DNA from: Acidobacteriota bacterium
Lineage (GTDB): Bacteria > Acidobacteriota > Blastocatellia > RBC074
Length of the DNA: 64,000 nucleotides
Reading direction: 5' to 3'
Assembly (NCBI GenBank): GCA_016710075.1
Contig: JADJLO010000007.1
Span: 196,151-260,150 of the forward strand
Part shown: positions 1 to 8,856 of the stretch, piece by piece
How the letters are laid out: the number at the start of each line of letters is the position of its first letter
How positions within the stretch are numbered: the first letter of the stretch is position 1
Notes under the pieces: generated by a model
The model's input: only the letters and a program-made list of their open reading frames with translations
The model's database searches: none
Told to the model about the DNA's origin: nothing
Translations under genes and position numbers: made by a program

Positions 1-1417
1 GGCGTATGTCGGCTTCAAGTTCCGCTTCGCGCAGATGGGCTTCGACGAGCCGGCGGGTTGCATCCAGCACAAAAAGATATGATTGTTCGCCATTGTTGAA
101 GGCTCTCCCTGACAGCCGGACATTGTCCTCGGCCTGAGGAAGTATCTGATTATGCCAGAGATCAAGCAATTCGCGGCCCTGGAGCAGCAGGTTGTAGGCT
201 TCCTGTACTTCGAGAGTTATCCGCTGTCTGACCGAGAGGTATTGCCAGGTAGCGCGTTCGACTTCCGCATCGGCGCGAGAGATGCCGCCCTGATTTCGAT
301 TGAAAACCGGTAAATCCAGCAACACCCCCGGCCGCGGTGAAAAACCTAGCCCTTCGCCCTGTTTGATATTGAGCAATCCGGAGAGGGCAATGATCCTGGA
401 ATGCTCCCATTTTGCCCGCTTCGTTGCCGCTTCGATTCCCAGTTCGGCTGCGCGAAGGTCAGGGCGTGATTCGTATGCTCTTTTGAGGAACTCTTCGATT
501 AAAGGAAAGCCGGTTTTCAAAGCGACATTTATCATCTGAGCCGATGATGACTGAATCACGAAATCCGGCTGTTCAGGGCCCATGCCCATCAGGTTCCTGA
601 GCCTGTCACGCGCCATTACTATTTCGCGCTGAAGCCTTGTCGACTGTTCGTTTGCAAAACTCAGATCGAGTTGAGTCGCAGTTGCTTCAATTTCGCTGAC
701 ATCGCCCGCTCGCAATCGAACGTCGGTGAGTCTTGCAATATCCTTGCGAAGATTGACTGATTCAACCGCAAGCCGGGCACGATCCTGTGAAAGCAGAAGA
801 TCCGAGTAACTCACTCTGACATCGCGCGCCAGATTAAGAGCCGTCTGTTCTAAACTCCTGGCCACGCGGATGATTTCGGCGTTTGCAAGCTCAATACGCC
901 GCTTTCTTTGCCAGAAGACTTCAAAAGGAAAATTGAAAAGACCTTCAAACTGGCTGAAAGGACCGATTGGCAGCACCAGTTGCGCTATTGGATTTCTGAG
1001 CAGCCCGGCATCTATCAGATCGGCGCGCGCCAGACCCAGCGAAACAAGATCGGCATGCAGTGCCCCATTGTTCCAAAGCGCTATCGCGACGGCTTCGTTT
1101 TCCGACAGCCCGTCATCGAGGGAGACCCCGGACGGCAGAGCAAATTGCGACTGTCCAGGCGCCGGCGCCCTGCCATGTCCCGTCCGCTCTTCAATATAGG
1201 TCTTCTGCGGTTTTTTAGGTTTCTTATTCTCCGGATTCTGCGCTTGCGTGGTCAGTAAGACTGAGATCATCAAAATAATCATGATAATCATCGCCACGGC
1301 TGCTCGTAGGGTAATTCTGTTGACTGACAGTTCCGGATTGCATTCCTTGACGCCGGCAGCAGGCGTTCCTGATACCTTTCCAAAAAAATGCCGACGTTCG
1401 CTTCGTGTAAATTTCAT
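1..1417 (-). CDS. TolC-family outer membrane efflux protein (3' end beyond window)
   Basis: An open frame runs from an ATG at 1417 off the left edge, giving at least 472 codons with no stop. The N-terminus has a basic stretch and then a hydrophobic segment (about residues 37-58, ending VLLTTQA), consistent with an exported protein. A later in-frame start nearer this segment is possible. The body is helical and repetitive in the way of outer membrane efflux proteins: one half contains LWNNGALHADLVSLGLARAD, and the second repeats the pattern with KRAYESRPDLRAAELGIEAA. The motifs NPIAQLVLPIGP and SPRPGVLLDLPVFNRNQG resemble CzcC/CusC-type members. TolC-type proteins form the outer membrane channel of tripartite pumps. 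The inner membrane pump and adaptor would be expected to the left. Frame checked by hand translation of the reverse strand. Confidence 0.85.
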   Translation of the reverse strand, partial: MKFTRSERRHFFGKVSGTPAAGVKECNPELSVNRITLRAAVAMIIMIILMISVLLTTQAQNPENKKPKKPQKTYIEERTGHGRAPAPGQSQFALPSGVSLDDGLSENEAVAIALWNNGALHADLVSLGLARADLIDAGLLRNPIAQLVLPIGPFSQFEGLFNFPFEVFWQRKRRIELANAEIIRVARSLEQTALNLARDVRVSYSDLLLSQDRARLAVESVNLRKDIARLTDVRLRAGDVSEIEATATQLDLSFANEQSTRLQREIVMARDRLRNLMGMGPEQPDFVIQSSSAQMINVALKTGFPLIEEFLKRAYESRPDLRAAELGIEAATKRAKWEHSRIIALSGLLNIKQGEGLGFSPRPGVLLDLPVFNRNQGGISRADAEVERATWQYLSVRQRITLEVQEAYNLLLQGRELLDLWHNQILPQAEDNVRLSGRAFNNGEQSYLFVLDATRRLVEAHLREAELEADIR

Positions 1418-1691
1418 TGTTGTAATGTCAGGGAAAATAGAACGATCATTGTAGTGTTGGGTATTGCGACCCGATACCTCTCCCGCATATTCTACACAAG
1501 TCGCAGGCATAAACAATTCCTCACTGAGATGAGGGAATATCGGACTTTGAGATGTTATACAATCTCCGGCGGCTTCATTATTTTCTGACCATCCTGTCGA
1601 GTAATGAAATACACGCAATCTCTCGATTGGTAAATCAGACAATAGTATTGTGTGTCCGGCAAACCGATAAACGATAACCAGAAAGCAGACC

Positions 1692-2117
1692 ATGCAAATG
1701 AATAAAATATTCGTCGCCGTCATCGTGCTGATCATATTGCTGGCCGGCAGCCCGTTCATTCTCGGACTGATCTGGCCCCGGATCAACGATGTCACAACCG
1801 GAGCCACGCCTCAATATCCGGACATCCAGCCGCAGAAGTTCAACCAGCCTGTAGAGAAGGTCTTTGAAGCCGCCGTTGAAGCTTCTAAGACCATGGGATG
1901 GGAGATCAGGGAAGCGGATCGGGCCAATTTCGAAATCGAGGCCGTGGCGACCACCAGGCTCTTCAAGTTCAAGGACGACATCAGCGTCAATCTTAAATCC
2001 GAGGCTGGAGCAACAACGGTCAATGTCAGGTCGCGTTCACGTATAGGAAAGGGCGATCTCGGCGCCAACGCCCGCAGAATCCGCGCTTTTCAGGCTGAGC
2101 TGGCCAAAAGATTGTAG
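1692..2117 (+). CDS. DUF1499 family protein
   Basis: 141 residues. An N-terminal hydrophobic segment (about 5-25) suggests a membrane anchor or signal peptide. The remainder contains INDVTTGATPQYPDIQP and a paired alpha/beta pattern (VEKVFEAAVEASKTMGWEI, then VNVRSRSRIGKGDLGANARR) typical of DUF1499. The family has no firm biochemical role. A second ATG two codons in is equally possible. It ends 83 bp before pyrR on the same strand, so co-transcription with pyrimidine genes is possible but not shown. Confidence 0.75.
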   Translation: MQMNKIFVAVIVLIILLAGSPFILGLIWPRINDVTTGATPQYPDIQPQKFNQPVEKVFEAAVEASKTMGWEIREADRANFEIEAVATTRLFKFKDDISVNLKSEAGATTVNVRSRSRIGKGDLGANARRIRAFQAELAKRL

Positions 2118-2200
2118 GAAGTGCTATATTTACGACCTGACTGACTGGCTTCGCCACAATAATATTCTCCAGCAATTGCCGGCATATCGAGGTGCATAAA

Positions 2201-2752
2201 ATGGAATTCGTCGAAAAGGCGTGTGTCATGACCGCTGCTGACATGAATCGTGTGCTCACGCGAATGGCCACGCAGATAGTCGAAAACAACCCTGATCTGT
2301 CAAATGTGATACTGGTTGGCGTGCGGCGACGAGGTGTGCCGCTGGCTGAAACGCTTGCCGGAAAAATCAAGGAGATGGACGATGTCGATGTCACTACCGG
2401 AGCGCTGGACATCACCCTCTATCGCGACGATCTGAGCACGGTTGCCGACCGCCCTGTGATCAACAAGACCGAGTTGCCTTCGAATATCACCGGCAAGAAC
2501 ATCATTCTTGTCGACGACGTCCTTTATACGGGTCGGACCATCCGCGCGGCCATGGATGAGCTGATAGATTTTGGACGTCCGCACAGAATTCAACTCGCTG
2601 TCCTGATCGATCGCGGCTGGCGTGAACTGCCGATTCAGGCCGATTACGTGGGTAAAGTCGTGACCACGACAGAACACGAAATCATCAAGGTCATGTTGCC
2701 CGAATACGACGCAACGGAGCAGGTACTCCTCGTCGAACAGAAGAAAGTTTAA
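2201..2752 (+). CDS. pyrR: PyrR bifunctional pyr regulator / uracil phosphoribosyltransferase
   Basis: 183 residues from ATG 2201. A GTG at 2192 is in frame, but the ribosome binding site gaggtg (2189-2194) sits at the right distance for 2201. The PRPP-binding loop ILVDDVLYTGRT lies at about residues 102-113, and VGVRRRGVPLA is the usual PyrR segment. PyrR binds pyr mRNA to attenuate transcription when UMP is high and has weak uracil phosphoribosyltransferase activity. It heads pyrR-pyrB-pyrC, the classical order. I did not find a recognisable PyrR-binding anti-antiterminator upstream, so attenuation is not demonstrated here. The stop codon lies inside a heptad repeat arm. Confidence 0.93.
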   Translation: MEFVEKACVMTAADMNRVLTRMATQIVENNPDLSNVILVGVRRRGVPLAETLAGKIKEMDDVDVTTGALDITLYRDDLSTVADRPVINKTELPSNITGKNIILVDDVLYTGRTIRAAMDELIDFGRPHRIQLAVLIDRGWRELPIQADYVGKVVTTTEHEIIKVMLPEYDATEQVLLVEQKKV

Positions 2753-2846
2753 AGTTTAAGGGGTTAAAGTTTAAAGATCGTTTACGATTGTCCATGTTTA
2801 AGTCGAGTCCATTAGACTTTGAACTTTAGACTTTAAACTTTAAACT
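2744..2846. repeat. Inverted heptad-repeat element (RACTTTR family), pyrR-pyrB gap
   Basis: Left arm 2744-2776 is built of AAAGTTT units. Right arm 2813-2846 is built of GACTTTG, AACTTTA, GACTTTA, AACTTTA, AACT units. The arms are reverse complements of the same 7-bp motif around a 36-bp core that itself contains ATCG-TTTA-CGAT. Left arm overlaps the last codons of pyrR, including TAA. Right arm ends 8 bp before the pyrB ATG. No rho-independent U-tract follows. Confidence 0.85.
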
Positions 2847-2854
2847 CATAGCAT

Positions 2855-3793
2855 ATGCCATTCAAGCACAAAGACCTGCTGGGTATCGAGGACCTCGGTT
2901 CTGAGGAAATAAACCTCATTCTCGATACGGCAGAGACCTTCCGGGACATCAATCAGCGACAGATCAAGAAAGTTCCCACGCTCAGAGGCAAAACGGTAAT
3001 CAACCTGTTTTTTGAGGCCTCGACGCGCACGCGCACCAGTTTCGAGATTGCGGCCAAGCGCCTCTCAGCCGATGCCATCAACATTTCCGCATCGACATCG
3101 AGTGTGGTCAAGGGGGAAACGCTGATCGATACGGCGTTGAACCTGCAGGCGATGGCGCCGGATGCGATCGTCATCCGCCATCCGTCATCGGGTGCGCCTC
3201 ATCAGATAGCGAAAGTTGTCAATGCCGCGGTGATCAATGCAGGTGACGGTGCTCACGAACATCCGACACAGGCGCTGCTTGATGCGTGGACCATCAGGCA
3301 GAAGAAGGGGCGGATTGCGGGACTCAAAGTCGCGATCATCGGCGATGTGCTGCACAGTCGGGTTGCGCGGTCGAATGCCCACCTGTTGACAAAGATGGGG
3401 GCACATGTGGTGCTTGCCGGCCCTCGAACACTCCTGCCTCTGGGGCTGGATAAGATCATTCCGCCGGCGGCAGGCACTATCGGTTTGGCTGAAAACGTTG
3501 AAGCCGCGATAAAAGACGCGGATGTGGTGATGATGCTGCGCATTCAGATGGAGAGGCAGTCAGGAGGCTTTTTCCCGACGCTTCGAGAATATTCGATTCA
3601 TTTCGGTCTCAACAGGCGTCGGCTGGAGATGGCCAAAGACGATGTCATAGTCTTGCATCCAGGGCCGATCAATCGTGGAGTGGAGATCGATTCGGATGTG
3701 GTGGATGGCCCTTATTCCCTGATTCTCGATCAGGTCAACAACGGCGTGGCGGTCCGAATGGCTGTCCTGTATCTGCTGGCCGGCGGTGATTAA
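2855..3793 (+). CDS. pyrB: Aspartate carbamoyltransferase catalytic subunit
   Basis: 312 residues, normal length. It forms carbamoyl-aspartate from carbamoyl phosphate and aspartate, step 2 of UMP synthesis. The carbamoyl-phosphate signature STRTRTSFE is at about 56-64, HPTQALLD at about 136-143 and HPGPINRG near 268. No Shine-Dalgarno sequence is visible: the bases before ATG are the right arm of a heptad repeat. No pyrI regulatory subunit is present. The next gene is pyrC, as in bacteria that form a PyrB-PyrC complex (known from Aquifex and Thermus; inferred here). Confidence 0.95.
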   Translation: MPFKHKDLLGIEDLGSEEINLILDTAETFRDINQRQIKKVPTLRGKTVINLFFEASTRTRTSFEIAAKRLSADAINISASTSSVVKGETLIDTALNLQAMAPDAIVIRHPSSGAPHQIAKVVNAAVINAGDGAHEHPTQALLDAWTIRQKKGRIAGLKVAIIGDVLHSRVARSNAHLLTKMGAHVVLAGPRTLLPLGLDKIIPPAAGTIGLAENVEAAIKDADVVMMLRIQMERQSGGFFPTLREYSIHFGLNRRRLEMAKDDVIVLHPGPINRGVEIDSDVVDGPYSLILDQVNNGVAVRMAVLYLLAGGD

Positions 3794-3797
3794 TTTT

Positions 3798-5096
3798 ATG
3801 ACGGATTTGCTGATTAAAGACGGCATGGTTATCGATCCTTCGCAGGCGCTTGAGGAGCGCGGGGATATTCTCATCAGTGACGGGCGGGTTGAAGCTGTCG
3901 GCAAAAACCTGAAGTCTGAGAAGGCGGAGGTGTTCAATGCCTCCGGTTTGATCGTCGCGCCGGGCTTCATCGATCTGCACGTGCATTTGCGCGAGCCGGG
4001 GCTTGAGTACAAAGAGACGATCGAATCCGGGGCGCGCGCCGCAGCCGCCGGAGGCTTCACGACCGTCTGCTGCATGCCGAACACGAATCCGGTCAACGAT
4101 AATTCATCAGTCACCAGCTTCATCATCGAGCAGGCGCGGAAAGCCGGGATGGCAAATGTTCTTCCGATCGGCGCCATTACCCAGGGTTCAAAGGGAGAGC
4201 ATCTGGCTGAAATAGGCGAGATGAAGTCTGCAGGAATCGTCGCCATCAGCGATGACGGGAGGCCGGTTCTCGATTCCGGAATCATGCGCCGGGCCATGGA
4301 ATATTCCAGAGATTTCGATCTTCCCGTGATCGATCACTGCGAAGACTGCTGCGGAGTCGAGGGCTGGGCCATGCACGAAGGCGAGTACTCGGCGCTCATG
4401 GGCTTGAAAGGACTGCCCGGGGCGGCTGAAGACCTTCACGTTTCGCGCGACATCATCCTTGCCGAAATGACCGGAGCTCACATTCATATCGCTCACATCT
4501 CTACGGCGCGTTCGGTCGATCTCGTCAGGCATGCGAAAAAACGAGGACTGAGAGTCACCTGCGAAGTCGCTCCTCATCATTTCACGCTGACCGACGCTGA
4601 TCTCTACCGCAGCGGCTACGATACGAATTTCAAGATGGCGCCGCCTCTGCGCTCACAAGCCGATCTCGAGGCGATCATCGAAGGTCTGCGGGACGGGACC
4701 ATCGACGCCATCGCTACCGACCATGCTCCGCATCACGCCAATGAAAAGATGTATGAATTCGACAAGGCGCCGAACGGCATCACCGGGCTTGAAACGGCGG
4801 TCTCGCTGACGCTCGACCGGCTCCTTCATCGCGGAGTGATAACTCTCTCGCGCCTCATCGAACTGCTCTCCTGCAATCCCGCCCGGATTTTCAAGCTCGA
4901 TCGCGGAACTTTGAAAGTCGGCTCAGTCGCGGATGTGACGATCTTCGACCCGGAGAAACAGATAAAAGTCGACATTTCAAAATCAAAATCAAAAAGCCGC
5001 AACAGCCCCTACGACGGCTGGGAATTGAAGGGTGCTCCCATCGCAACCATCGTCGGAGGCAAGGTTGTTCAGGGGATTACGAAACAGACGGAATAA
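3798..5096 (+). CDS. pyrC: Dihydroorotase, class I
   Basis: 432 residues from ATG 3798. A GTG at 3786 overlaps the pyrB stop, but MTDLLIKDGMVIDP is the usual family start. It cyclises carbamoyl-aspartate to dihydroorotate. Metal ligands are visible as DLHVHLREPG (His61, His63), HIHIAHIS, and DAIATDHAPHH with the catalytic aspartate. Length and motifs indicate the class I type. It lies 4 bp after pyrB. The last codons (ITKQTE and stop) fall in a 9-bp repeat (ACGAAANNN), so the C-terminal tail appears to be supplied by the repeat. Confidence 0.95.
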   Translation: MTDLLIKDGMVIDPSQALEERGDILISDGRVEAVGKNLKSEKAEVFNASGLIVAPGFIDLHVHLREPGLEYKETIESGARAAAAGGFTTVCCMPNTNPVNDNSSVTSFIIEQARKAGMANVLPIGAITQGSKGEHLAEIGEMKSAGIVAISDDGRPVLDSGIMRRAMEYSRDFDLPVIDHCEDCCGVEGWAMHEGEYSALMGLKGLPGAAEDLHVSRDIILAEMTGAHIHIAHISTARSVDLVRHAKKRGLRVTCEVAPHHFTLTDADLYRSGYDTNFKMAPPLRSQADLEAIIEGLRDGTIDAIATDHAPHHANEKMYEFDKAPNGITGLETAVSLTLDRLLHRGVITLSRLIELLSCNPARIFKLDRGTLKVGSVADVTIFDPEKQIKVDISKSKSKSRNSPYDGWELKGAPIATIVGGKVVQGITKQTE

Positions 5097-5147
5097 ACGA
5101 AACGGACGAAAAATCCAATAAAAGATCGTTCGTGCTGTTTCGTAATC
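5075..5147. repeat. ACGAAANNN 9-bp repeat with 13-bp inverted ends
   Basis: From about 5079 the sequence repeats ACGAAA-cag, ACGGAA-taa, ACGAAA-cgg, ACGAAA-aat with a 9-bp period. Near 5130-5147 the complementary pattern TTCGTgctgTTTCGT appears. The outer 13 bp are perfect inverted copies (5075-5087 GATTACGAAACAG and 5135-5147 CTGTTTCGTAATC). It lies between convergent pyrC and the amidohydrolase gene, whose stop is at 5151, and may act as a shared 3' hairpin. Confidence 0.8.
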
Positions 5148-5150
5148 CTG

Positions 5151-8100
5151 CTATCTCGGTTCCCGGTCCCACCAGTATTGCTTGTCGAGTTTCTTCTGCA
5201 CCGGCCAGATCTGATCGAGCGAGTCGCCTTCGAAGAGCTCGCCGTTTTTCATGACCAATTTGATGGTGTTGGTATTTCGGATATCTGCCAGCGGATTCTG
5301 ATCGAGGATCAGGAGATCTGCGAGCTTGCCGATTTCGAGTGAGCCGACATCGCGATTGAGGCCGATGGCTTCGGCGCCGAAGATGGTTGCGCAGCGCAGA
5401 GCCTCCATGGTCGTCATGCCTCCCGATTGGAGCGCCCACAGTTCCCAATGGCAGCCGATGCCCTGCATCTGGCCATGGCCTCCCAGGCCGACGCGGCCCC
5501 CGGCGCGGACAATGGCCGCCGCGCCTTTGGCAATTCCCACGTGACCGTACTCATCGGGGTGGAACCACTGGCCGCGGCGGCGAAGCATCGTGTTGAGCAG
5601 TTCGCGGGGAATAAAGCGGGCGAGCTTCTTGTTGCCCACGACGTCGGTATTCTGAAAGAAGTAGTTCTCAGACCACGGCGCGCCATAGGCGACGAGGATT
5701 GTTGGTGTGTAGAAGGTCTTCGATTGAGCGACGAACTCGGCGATGTCCTTGTAGAGCGGCTGGATCGGCAGTGCGTGCTCATTGCCTGAAAAACCGTCGA
5801 TCATTTGCGAGAGGTCGAGCTTCATATCGAGCGCGCCCTCGGTCGTCGGCGTGATGCCGAACTCCTTGCAGGCTTCAGCCACCCATTGGCGGACGATTCG
5901 ATCGCCGGCGACGTATTCCTTCAGAGTCATCGTCTGGTAGGCTTCCTTGTATCGCTTGATGAAGTTACGGGTGGATTCCTTGTCGTCGAGGCCCGAGCGG
6001 TCGAAGACGCCGGGGCCGGTGGTGTAAACGCGAGGCCCGAGGATCTCGCCCGTCTCGACCAGATCGGTGTATGCGTATACGTCCGTCGTTGAGCTCTGCG
6101 GGTCCCTGGTGGTCGTCACGCCGTAAGCGAGGTTGGCGAGATACTGCCATACCTGCGTCTGGTGGACATCGCGCGGAGGCCACATATGAGCGTGAACATC
6201 GACGAGTCCGGGCATGATCGTCTTGCCGCTGACGTCGATGACTCTGGCTCCGGCAGGATAGACGGGCTTGCCTTTGGCTGGTGTCGCCTTGATGTCTGTG
6301 ATGCGGTTATCGGTGATCGTGATGTCACCGCGCTCGATGACCTCATCGCCCTTCATCGTGATGATGCGCGCGCCTGAGAGGATGACGGTTCCTTTGGGTT
6401 TTGCTCGCGGCATCTCGACTGAGATGTCGAAGCTTTCGGACTTATCCGCAGTTGCAGCCTGACGATGGAACTTCGATCCCCACGACCATGTCAGCATTGC
6501 GCCGTCGTTCGACCATGCGAGGTAATCTCCGCCCTCGGCCGACATCTTCTTCACCGGAACGGATGAAGGGCCGCCGGCCACACTGACGTTGACCGTTTCG
6601 CGACCGGCTTTCGGAATGGTCACCAGGTAATGCTTGCCCTGGACCTCGCAGAAAGCTTTTGTCCCGTCCGGAGAGATTCTTATCACGCCGGCAGTCGCCT
6701 GAGCCGGCGGCGCTCCACTGCCTGTGATTTTAAGATGCGTTCGCCGATCGAGCCCGTCCAGACGAACGGAGGTCAGCCCCTGAGAAGTCGTCAGATAAAC
6801 GCGGTTCGGATCGCTGCTGAAATGCGGGTACCGGCCTCCCTGTGACGGGCCGATCAAAACCGAATCTCCTCCGGCAGCCGGGATGTAGCGCAGATCGCTG
6901 CCGGTGAATCCGGGTATGCCGGTGACTTCGCTTTCAGTATGGCCATGCAGAAGGGCCTCTGCCTCGGAGAGAAATTCATGGTTGTCTTTCAGATCCGAGA
7001 ATAACTGGTCTTCAATCGCTCCCGAAGTGAAGACAATTTTAGAGTTGTCGGGCGAGTAAACGGGGTAGCTGTAGAATGCCGCACGCCGTGTGAGCGGCTC
7101 AGGCTGGCCTCCATCTGCGGGCGCGCGATAGATCTGGCCGCCATCGCGCGACCACGTTGCAAATGCAACATAGCGCCCATCAGGCGACCATGCAGGCATG
7201 AATTCGCCGGCTGAAAGGCCGGTCAATCGACGCGGAGTCCCTCCCGGGAGTTCCATGACATAAATTTTATTGAAAGCGGAAAACGCGAGGCGCTTCCCGT
7301 CGGGCGACATCGCCGGGTAGCGGATCAATCGCGCCTTTACCGCCGCGCTTTCATCCACGCGGTAATCGAAATGGAGGCGCGCGGCCAGATCCATGTCGAC
7401 CCTGGCGCTGAAGGGAATTGTCGTCGCCTGACCCGTTGCGAAATCCACACGCTTGATCTTGCCGTCAATATTGACAATCAGCGCCTTGCCGTCAGGGGTG
7501 AAGGCATAGCCCGGAAAAGTGTCGCGCGTGGCGCGCGATTCCTGATCATCGCGGGTCACATTGTTGATCAGCCATCTTTCCTGATTTGTTTCCAGGTCGC
7601 GGACGCGAAGAGCTGTGCGGGTCTCCCAGCGGGTTGCATAGACCATTTGTTTGCCGTCGGGCGAAAGCAACGGCCTCATCGCGCTGCCCTGTGAGTTCGT
7701 GACGGTCGAGGTTTCGCTCGTCTCGCGGTCGAACCTGACTATCTGCCATATCGGGAACTGAGCATTGTAGTTGAACGCCCCCGTTCGCTGGGCCCAGTAA
7801 ACGTAACGGCCATCGGGCGAGGCTACCGCGCCCATCTTGTTGAGTTGCGGCCGCGGCGGACCGGCATCCTGCCCCGGTGTCGGCGGCGGCGGGGGAGGAG
7901 GCCCGACGCTGACGCCGCTTCCGCCATCCTTGTTCCACATGTAAACATGAAAGGTGCCGATTCCGCGTTCGGATTTTGATGCGAGAATGTAGTTGCCGTC
8001 AGGCGTCCACGACGGCGAGAGAAACATCAGCATCCCTGCGCCACGCCCCCTGGTGATCGGCTTGAGATCGCTTCCGTCAGGCTTGCCGACCCAGAGTTGC

Positions 8101-8480
8101 TCTGCGCCGCTGCGGTCGCTGATGAACGCAATCTGCTTTCCATCCGGAGAAAATTTCGGCTGGCTCTCGAAAGACATGTCCCCGATGATGCGTTTCGCTT
8201 CGCCGCCTTCAATCGCCATGGTGTAGATGTCCCCGAGCATGTCGAAGACTATCGTCCGCCCGTCGGGTGAGAGATCCAGCGACAGCCAGGTACCCTCATC
8301 AGTCGTGAATGAGACCCTCGCTTCCGGCTTGAGTATCAGCTCTTCCTTCTTTTCCTCTTTTTTCTCCTCTTTTTGCTGAGCGCCGGCGCTGAATGCGAAA
8401 TATCCGGTCGGCATTAAGGCGCAGCCGAATATGCACAAAGCGGCAAGGGTCAGTCGCCAAACGAAAGGCATCCGCATCAT
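5151..8480 (-). CDS. Secreted PD40 beta-propeller / amidohydrolase fusion
   Basis: 1109 residues. GGAGG sits 7 bp before ATG 8480. A signal peptide (about 1-34, ending FSAGA) is followed by a Lys/Glu run (KEEKKEEKKEE). Residues about 50-650 carry repeated WD40-like PD40 blades with SPDGRTIVF, SPDGKQIAF, SPDGRYVYW and SPDGKRLAFSAF, as in TolB. A proline run (PPPPPPPTPG) interrupts the propeller near residue 200. From about 700 the protein is an amidohydrolase: GKTIMPGLVDVHAHMWPPR carries the HxH metal pair, and later GLGGHGQMQGIGCHWEL and the typical C-terminal GSLEIGKLADLLILDQNPL follow. Such fusions are common in acidobacteria and may be exported peptidases or amidases. Substrate unknown. 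Confidence 0.9.
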   Translation of the reverse strand: MMRMPFVWRLTLAALCIFGCALMPTGYFAFSAGAQQKEEKKEEKKEELILKPEARVSFTTDEGTWLSLDLSPDGRTIVFDMLGDIYTMAIEGGEAKRIIGDMSFESQPKFSPDGKQIAFISDRSGAEQLWVGKPDGSDLKPITRGRGAGMLMFLSPSWTPDGNYILASKSERGIGTFHVYMWNKDGGSGVSVGPPPPPPPTPGQDAGPPRPQLNKMGAVASPDGRYVYWAQRTGAFNYNAQFPIWQIVRFDRETSETSTVTNSQGSAMRPLLSPDGKQMVYATRWETRTALRVRDLETNQERWLINNVTRDDQESRATRDTFPGYAFTPDGKALIVNIDGKIKRVDFATGQATTIPFSARVDMDLAARLHFDYRVDESAAVKARLIRYPAMSPDGKRLAFSAFNKIYVMELPGGTPRRLTGLSAGEFMPAWSPDGRYVAFATWSRDGGQIYRAPADGGQPEPLTRRAAFYSYPVYSPDNSKIVFTSGAIEDQLFSDLKDNHEFLSEAEALLHGHTESEVTGIPGFTGSDLRYIPAAGGDSVLIGPSQGGRYPHFSSDPNRVYLTTSQGLTSVRLDGLDRRTHLKITGSGAPPAQATAGVIRISPDGTKAFCEVQGKHYLVTIPKAGRETVNVSVAGGPSSVPVKKMSAEGGDYLAWSNDGAMLTWSWGSKFHRQAATADKSESFDISVEMPRAKPKGTVILSGARIITMKGDEVIERGDITITDNRITDIKATPAKGKPVYPAGARVIDVSGKTIMPGLVDVHAHMWPPRDVHQTQVWQYLANLAYGVTTTRDPQSSTTDVYAYTDLVETGEILGPRVYTTGPGVFDRSGLDDKESTRNFIKRYKEAYQTMTLKEYVAGDRIVRQWVAEACKEFGITPTTEGALDMKLDLSQMIDGFSGNEHALPIQPLYKDIAEFVAQSKTFYTPTILVAYGAPWSENYFFQNTDVVGNKKLARFIPRELLNTMLRRRGQWFHPDEYGHVGIAKGAAAIVRAGGRVGLGGHGQMQGIGCHWELWALQSGGMTTMEALRCATIFGAEAIGLNRDVGSLEIGKLADLLILDQNPLADIRNTNTIKLVMKNGELFEGDSLDQIWPVQKKLDKQYWWDREPR

Positions 8481-8856
8481 AGTAATCCTCCAGATGAGTC
8501 AATTGTCCAATTGAAAAGTAACTTGCTGGTTCTCCAGTTTGCCGATAATAGCCTTTGAACACGCATGGATCAAACGTCTTCAAATGTTTAGTTGCCCGCC
8601 CCCCCTTGTGTTATCGGTGTCCATAGTGCATATTGAGAAGGTGATTTCCTTCTCTCGCGCATCGACGGTGATGCGCCCCCGCCCTCTGAATAGTAGCGAG
8701 GTCGTTAATAGATAGTTCGAGAGCAGGTTTGTTACTAACTCGGAAGCTGCTCTTTACGACGTCCGAAACAATGCCTTCGTTGCTAACCGTTCTGCGAAGC
8801 CACATGAATTCGAAGCTTCTTTTACCTCCCTTTAATGGGAAAGGTCTATCCAAACT
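8481..8856. other. Divergent intergenic region upstream of RRM gene
   Basis: 376 bp between divergent genes. It should hold promoters in both directions, but I cannot assign them with confidence. A perfect 7-bp stem with 6-nt loop (GCGCATC 8657-8663 / GATGCGC 8670-8676) lies in the probable leader of the RRM gene. A short open frame at 8611-8853 on the minus strand has no recognisable features and I do not call it. Confidence 0.5.
8824..8845 (+). promoter_or_regulatory. Possible SD-sequestering hairpin, RRM leader
   Basis: ACCTCCC (8824-8830) can pair with GGG-AA-AGGT (8837-8845) across a 6-nt loop. The right side contains the only Shine-Dalgarno-like purine run (GGGAAAGG) before ATG 8857. 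Genes for small bacterial RRM proteins are often cold-responsive, so translational control by this hairpin is plausible but inferred. Confidence 0.35.

Noticed and set aside
2118..2200. PyrR attenuator upstream of pyrR
   Set aside because: The 83-bp gap shows no terminator/antiterminator pair or recognisable PyrR-binding loop.
3560..4297. 245-codon minus-strand open frame across pyrB/pyrC
   Set aside because: Overlaps two confirmed genes on the other strand; no motif.
8611..8853. 80-codon minus-strand gene
   Set aside because: No ribosome binding site, domain or plausible composition. Lies in the leader of the RRM gene.
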